Below, piece after piece: positions 6,619 to 9,822 of a stretch of 9,822 nucleotides of DNA (positions within the stretch are counted from its first letter, which is position 1; each line of letters starts with the position of its first letter). The notes under the pieces were generated by a model, which was given only the letters and a program-made list of their open reading frames with translations, did no database searches and was not told where the DNA came from. The DNA is taken from contig JAEWGS010000122.1 of the NCBI GenBank assembly GCA_023388205.1, positions 1 through 9,822 of the forward strand. Reading direction: 5' to 3'. The stretch comes from Bacillota bacterium. GTDB lineage: Bacteria; Bacillota; Clostridia; Saccharofermentanales; Fastidiosipilaceae. The position numbers were made by a program, and so were the translations under genes.

Positions 6619-7337
6619 TGAGGCCCTTGCGCTTAGAAATTTTGGTAGAAGATCGCTCGGGCGCCATGATCGTCGAAGCGCTTTTGAGAAAAGAAATTGA
6701 GCGCTTGGCACGAAAAATCGCTCCCCACCAAGCGGTTCACATCGAAGCTTATGTGAGACCTCACCAAGGCTTGGGCCATTTCCCCGAACATCCAGAAAAG
6801 AAGCCTTCACCGATGGCAGGTGGCCTCTTGAATCAGTTGCCGGCAAAACTTCGGGCGTATGAGCGTTTCCAAAAGCACACGCCCTGTTTGCTTTTGCTTT
6901 GTTTTGATTCCGATGAACATGATCCAGATCAGATGCGTGCTCGTGTCGAACAGCTGATTCAGGAAAATGCGCCCAATTTGCGCACCGTCATTGGTATTGC
7001 GATCGAGGAGCTCGAAGCCTGGATTTTGGGCGATGAGCTAGCGATACAAGCAGCTTATCCTCACTATGATCGGATGCTTTATGAAGCTTACGAACAAGAT
7101 TCCGTAGGACACACCTGGGAGCGTCTTTGTCACATCCTTGAAGGAGATAAGGCTGAGCGGATTATTGAGGAAGACTACCCCACCTCAGGGCGTTATAAAA
7201 CGCAATGGGCGGCTCGAATTTCGCCGGAATTAGATCCGGAAAGAAATGTGTCTCCATCTTGGCAAGCCTTTCGCCGTGCGACCGTCAGAGCGCTCAAAGA
7301 GGCTCTTCGTGACCTGTCTAAGGAGGCGAAGACCTGA
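6618..7337 (+). CDS. DUF4276 TOPRIM-like protein
   Basis: A 239-residue soluble protein matching the DUF4276 pattern. ILVEDRSG (E11) near the N-terminus corresponds to the TOPRIM acid motif. LLLLCFDSDEHD (D97, D99) gives the DxD metal-binding pair. IAIEELEAWILGD (E131, E133, W135, D139) is the family hallmark, and YKTQWAARISPELDPE with SPSWQAFRRA closes it. TOPRIM domains bind divalent metal and occur in nucleases, primases and topoisomerases, so a nuclease-like effector is the natural guess; no activity can be proven from sequence. The ATG at 6618 shares its A with the TAA of the ATPase gene, and hemW starts on this gene's TGA, so all are likely made from one message. The ribosome binding site before 6618 is poor, which suggests re-initiation after the ATPase is translated. 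Confidence 0.85.
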   Translation: MRPLRLEILVEDRSGAMIVEALLRKEIERLARKIAPHQAVHIEAYVRPHQGLGHFPEHPEKKPSPMAGGLLNQLPAKLRAYERFQKHTPCLLLLCFDSDEHDPDQMRARVEQLIQENAPNLRTVIGIAIEELEAWILGDELAIQAAYPHYDRMLYEAYEQDSVGHTWERLCHILEGDKAERIIEEDYPTSGRYKTQWAARISPELDPERNVSPSWQAFRRATVRALKEALRDLSKEAKT

Positions 7338-8755
7338 TGTCTTTTCCTTCATCTTATCCCTTTATCCCGCGACTTTATAAGGCGGATCGTCCCGTGCGCT
7401 CGCTTTACATTCACGTGCCTTTTTGTCAAAGACGCTGCAGCTACTGTGATTTTTGCGTGATCCCCACGGGACGATGGAAAACAGAAAGTGAAGTCTTTGA
7501 TCGCTATCTCGAGGCCTTAGAGATTGAACTGATCGCGCTCGCTGTTTTGCTCAAAGCTACGGGATCTTGGGCGCCCTTGGCAACTTGTTATATCGGAGGA
7601 GGGACGCCCTCTTTGCTTGGCACGCAGCGTCTCTTGCGGCTGATGCACTGTCTGTCCCTGAACTTTGGTTTTGAGGCCGACGCAGAATGCACACTGGAGC
7701 TCAATCCGGAAACTCAAGCTTTTTTAGATTTCGAAAGCCTGAGTCGGGCGGGCATCAATCGGCTGTCTTTTGGTGTACAAGCAAAACAGGAAGTCCTGCT
7801 GCGCCCGCTTGGGCGTTTGCATCGAGAAGGGGATGTCATTGACTGTGTGCGGCGCGCCAAAGCGGCAGGGATTCACGACCTATCGGCGGACTTGATGCTC
7901 GCGATACCGGGACAGCGCTTTGAAGACATCAAAGAAACGGGCCTTTGGCTCTCAAACTTGGGTGTGGACCATATTTCTGCTTATTCTCTGATTTTGGAAG
8001 AAGGCACCGCACTTTGGCGCCAGGTCAAAGCGAAGAAGGTGAGTTTGCCGAACGAGGACGAGGAACGGGAGCTGATGCATCAGACCGTTCAGCTTTTGGC
8101 GCAAGAAGGCTATCGTCATTATGAGGTGTCCAATTTCGGAAGAAAGGAACGCATCTCGAGGCATAACTGTGTCTATTGGTTGGGGGAAGTGTACGCGGCG
8201 GCAGGCTTGGGCGCTTCGGGTTTTTGCTTGGGTAAGCGCTTCCAAGTGAGCTCAGATCAGGCAAAGTATGAGCGCGTGATGCGAGATTTATCCAAGTGTG
8301 CTTGTTTGAGAATGAAGTGTTCGGAGCGAGAGAAAAATCTCGCCCTACAATCTTGGGCTGAAGAAGACGCGGCCGGGCTTTTGGCGACCTTGTCTCAGGC
8401 TTGGGACAAGATCGATGAAGAGGATGAAAAGGAACAAATCAGAGATTATCTGTGCTTTGCACCGCGTTGCATTTTTCCTTTTGGCGGCTTGGATTTTGAA
8501 CGGCGTTTCGGGCGCGCTTTGACAGTGCATGAAAGGCAAATCCTGGAACGTTTTTGTGAGCAAAATTGGCTTTTGGCTTTGGATTTAGATCAAATGACTG
8601 AGCTAAGGACTGAGTTGCGAAATGGAGCGCTGAATGCGTCGCTAAATGAGCCGCAAGATGGGCTCGATCGAAGCAAAGACCTTCGGGATCGCCGTTATCA
8701 GATCACAGAAGCAGGCTTCGATTTTGTCGACGCAATCGCGCGTGCGCTTTATTAA
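7337..8755 (+). CDS. hemW: HemW, radical SAM haem chaperone
   Basis: A 472-residue radical SAM protein of the HemW type. This family is often misnamed oxygen-independent coproporphyrinogen oxidase; HemW binds haem and is thought to insert it into target proteins. YIHVPFCQRRCSYCDF has the cluster-binding C30, C34 and C37. GGGTP begins at residue 87, followed by ELNPET, INRLSFGVQA, DLMLAIPGQ, HISAYSLILEEGT and YEVSNFGR. A HemN_C-type winged-helix region closes the protein, ending RRYQITEAGFDFVDAIARALY. It is longer than the usual length of about 380 residues. The extra part lies in the C-terminal third and includes an unusual CACLRMKC stretch (about residues 321-328) and a charged insert near 425-455. 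AAGGAGG at 7320-7326 precedes the ATG, which overlaps the upstream TGA by one base. Confidence 0.95.
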   Translation: MSFPSSYPFIPRLYKADRPVRSLYIHVPFCQRRCSYCDFCVIPTGRWKTESEVFDRYLEALEIELIALAVLLKATGSWAPLATCYIGGGTPSLLGTQRLLRLMHCLSLNFGFEADAECTLELNPETQAFLDFESLSRAGINRLSFGVQAKQEVLLRPLGRLHREGDVIDCVRRAKAAGIHDLSADLMLAIPGQRFEDIKETGLWLSNLGVDHISAYSLILEEGTALWRQVKAKKVSLPNEDEERELMHQTVQLLAQEGYRHYEVSNFGRKERISRHNCVYWLGEVYAAAGLGASGFCLGKRFQVSSDQAKYERVMRDLSKCACLRMKCSEREKNLALQSWAEEDAAGLLATLSQAWDKIDEEDEKEQIRDYLCFAPRCIFPFGGLDFERRFGRALTVHERQILERFCEQNWLLALDLDQMTELRTELRNGALNASLNEPQDGLDRSKDLRDRRYQITEAGFDFVDAIARALY

Positions 8756-8759
8756 AACC

Positions 8760-8787
8760 TGCGATTGAATGTGTGTGCGATTGAATG
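8760..8787 (+). repeat. 12-base direct repeat after hemW
   Basis: TGCGATTGAATG occurs at 8760-8771 and again at 8776-8787, a period of 16, starting 5 bases after the hemW stop. It could be a binding site pair or a slippage duplication. I see no known motif. Confidence 0.7.
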
Positions 8788-8827
8788 GGCGCGAGCTCAA
8801 GGAAAGCGGCGTTAAGTTAAGACTTTT

Positions 8828-8894
8828 TTCAGGGGCGGGGTGCTTTCATATGAAAAGAATCAAAGTTCTGTGCGGAACGGAACCCCCCCCTGAA
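8828..8894 (+). repeat. Long inverted repeat in the hemW-grpE gap
   Basis: TTCAGGGG (8828-8835) pairs exactly with CCCCTGAA (8887-8894). After one C-C mismatch, GGG (8837-8839) pairs with CCC (8883-8885). Inside lie a 12-base palindrome, TTTCATATGAAA (8844-8855), and GTTC/GAAC arms with a 6-base loop (8865-8878). No T-run follows on either strand, so it is not an intrinsic terminator. It could be a structured RNA or an operator. It sits 43 bases upstream of the grpE -35 box, so it would not be part of a transcript from that promoter. No other feature explains this part of the gap. Confidence 0.7.
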
Positions 8895-8937
8895 TATAAA
8901 CATTTTGTGAACCGAACGAATTTGTCTTTAACCTTTC

Positions 8938-8965
8938 TTGACTTTCAAAAAATCTGTTCTAAAAT
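8938..8965 (+). promoter_or_regulatory. Sigma-A-type promoter of grpE-dnaK
   Basis: TTGACT (8938-8943) and TAAAAT (8960-8965) have a 16-base spacer and one mismatch each to consensus. Transcription would start near 8972, leaving a leader of about 27 bases. No CIRCE element (TTAGCACTC, 9 bases, GAGTGCTAA) overlaps it or lies elsewhere in the gap. Confidence 0.75.
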
Positions 8966-8986
8966 GCTCTACATGTCATGAATGAA

Positions 8987-8995
8987 GAGGAGGAG
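8987..8995 (+). promoter_or_regulatory. Ribosome binding site deciding the grpE start
   Basis: GAGGAGGAG contains AGGAGG (8988-8993) 5 bases before the ATG at 8999. The in-frame ATG at 8978 lies upstream of it, has no ribosome binding site and would be almost at the predicted transcript 5' end. Confidence 0.8.
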
Positions 8996-8998
8996 TCC

Positions 8999-9640
8999 AT
9001 GAAATTGAAGAAATCGCCCCAAGATGAATCTCGTCATAAGTCGGCGAAATCCTCAGCATCACAGAACAAAGTGCAAAAGGACCCATCATCTGCAGTTGGA
9101 ATAGATGAGACAGACTTGGATACACCTGCTGAATCTGAGTCTGAAACCGAGGCTCAAGAAGATGTGAATCAAGAAGCGGACTGTTCGCAAGAGGAGCAAG
9201 TACCGTGGAGACAATATCAGGAATTAAGTGAGAATCATCTGCGTTTGATGGCAGAATACGAAAACTACCGCCGCCGCAGTGCGCGTGAAAAAGAAGAGAT
9301 TTACACCCATTCGGTTGCGGACGTTGTTGCGAAATGGTTGCCCATTTTGGATAACTTGGATCGAGCGAGTCAGGCGATTGAGGCATCTTCGAGTGAAGAG
9401 GCGCTTAATTTACAAAAAGGTTTAGCCCTAGTGCTCGAGCAGGCGCAAAAGGCGATGCAAGACCTTGACGTTGTCGAAATTGAGGCTTTGGGTCAAGCTT
9501 TCGATCCGAATCAGCACGAGGCCGTGATGCATGTCGAAGATGAGCAAGCGGGTGAAAATGAAGTGGTTGAGGTCTTTCAAAAAGGCTACCGCCGCGGAGA
9601 GAAGATCTTGCGCCATGCGGTGGTCAAAGTGGCCAATTGA
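8999..9640 (+). CDS. grpE: GrpE nucleotide exchange factor
   Basis: A 213-residue cytosolic co-chaperone that releases ADP from DnaK. The N-terminal 70 or so residues are charged, low in complexity and rich in Ser, Glu and Asp, as is common in GrpE. A long dimer-forming coiled coil follows, from YQELSENHLRLMAEYENYRRR through EKEEIYTHSVADVVAKWLPILDNLDRA. The C-terminal beta domain contains GQAFDPNQHEAVMHVE and ends VFQKGYRRGEKILRHAVVKVAN, a classic GrpE signature. dnaK follows after a 150-base spacer, with no terminator between them. hrcA does not precede it. Confidence 0.96.
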   Translation: MKLKKSPQDESRHKSAKSSASQNKVQKDPSSAVGIDETDLDTPAESESETEAQEDVNQEADCSQEEQVPWRQYQELSENHLRLMAEYENYRRRSAREKEEIYTHSVADVVAKWLPILDNLDRASQAIEASSSEEALNLQKGLALVLEQAQKAMQDLDVVEIEALGQAFDPNQHEAVMHVEDEQAGENEVVEVFQKGYRRGEKILRHAVVKVAN

Positions 9641-9659
9641 TTTCAGCTTGATGAAATCA
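9638..9659 (+). repeat. Hairpin over the grpE stop codon
   Basis: TGATTTCA (9638-9645) and TGAAATCA (9652-9659) form a perfect 8-bp stem with a 6-base loop; the stem starts at the grpE TGA. There is no T-run, so it is not an intrinsic terminator. It could protect or process the mRNA between grpE and dnaK. Confidence 0.75.
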
Positions 9660-9674
9660 GCTAGAGATCAAGGC

Positions 9675-9726
9675 TTCGTTGATGAAGCAACTGATGATCA
9701 TTCGTTGATGAAGCGAATGATGATTA
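9675..9726 (+). repeat. 26-base tandem repeat between grpE and dnaK
   Basis: Two adjacent 26-base units (9675-9700 and 9701-9726) match at 23 of 26 positions. Both begin TTCGTTGATGAAGC and contain TGATGAT. The core TTGATGAA also occurs at 9648-9655 in the hairpin loop and right arm, like a decayed third copy. Each unit can form a small hairpin (for example GCTTC 9673-9677 with GAAGC 9684-9688). The following spacer to dnaK is purine-rich with repeated GAAGAA and holds no gene. Confidence 0.85.
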
Positions 9727-9790
9727 GAAGAAACAATTGAAGAAAATTAAAGAAGATCAGAAGAAATGAGCGATGGCTCAGGAGGCAAAA

Positions 9791-9822
9791 ATGGCAAAAG
9801 TAATTGGTATCGACTTAGGAAC
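9791..9822 (+). CDS. dnaK: DnaK (Hsp70), first codons only
   Basis: The ATG at 9791 follows AGGAGG (9780-9785) by 5 bases and opens MAKVIGIDLGT, the near-universal N-terminus of DnaK with its first phosphate-binding loop. The window ends after 32 bases, so only the start is seen. The position behind grpE supports the call. Confidence 0.93.
   Translation, partial: MAKVIGIDLG

Noticed and set aside
6436..6846. 136-codon - strand frame across the ATPase-DUF4276 junction, checked as a possible antitoxin-like antisense gene
   Set aside because: It crosses two well-supported genes, and its product is Leu/Arg/Phe-rich shadow translation of the SEAEQ repeats with no motif.
5182..7337. Signs that the ATPase-DUF4276 pair was recently acquired on a mobile element
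   Set aside because: There are no transposase, integrase or flanking repeats. Gene overlaps on both sides are seamless, and base composition by eye is like that of the neighbours.
8769..8981. 70-codon + strand reading frame between hemW and grpE
   Set aside because: It has a GTG start, no ribosome binding site and no recognisable domain. It runs through the inverted repeat and the grpE promoter, so the region is better explained as regulatory.
8756..8998. Search for a CIRCE element or an hrcA remnant
   Set aside because: No TTAGCACTC/GAGTGCTAA-like pair and no HrcA-like peptide are present in any frame.

Overview
The window looks like a chromosomal segment of a Gram-positive, Firmicutes-type bacterium of roughly balanced base composition. 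The evidence is strong AGGAGG-type ribosome binding sites, a lipobox lipoprotein, a secreted GH25 muramidase with cell-wall-binding-like repeats, a T-run terminator, and the order hemW, grpE, dnaK. All genes I accept lie on the + strand. I cannot name the genus.

Layout. Bases 1-3476 encode two exported proteins: a lipoprotein with an M28 peptidase-like fold that appears to have lost its metal ligands, and a GH25 lysozyme with an acidic linker and four aromatic repeats of about 45 residues. A strong intrinsic terminator closes this block. Next is a short NfeD-family membrane protein (3577-4023). After it comes a 143-base gap with direct repeats and a 10-bp inverted repeat lying over a possible promoter. 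Four genes then overlap end to end: an SPFH/stomatin-like membrane protein (4167-5198), an OLD/AAA_21-like ATPase (5182-6618), a DUF4276 TOPRIM-like protein (6618-7337) and the haem chaperone HemW (7337-8755). A second regulatory gap (8756-8998) holds a long inverted repeat and a good sigma-A-type promoter. It is followed by grpE, a repeat-rich spacer, and the first 32 bases of dnaK.

How the genes may work together. GrpE and DnaK are the usual chaperone pair. HemW is often upstream of this cluster in Firmicutes, but hrcA, normally found between hemW and grpE, is absent, and I find no CIRCE operator. NfeD and SPFH proteins are known membrane partners. The most interesting part is the ATPase plus DUF4276 pair. 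Its architecture, a P-loop ATPase with a TOPRIM-like partner, resembles two-gene anti-phage modules such as PARIS and the OLD/Gabija families. Here it sits inside a housekeeping transcription unit and is translationally coupled to a membrane-scaffold gene upstream and hemW downstream. A defence role, and any role for the SPFH protein in it, are inference.
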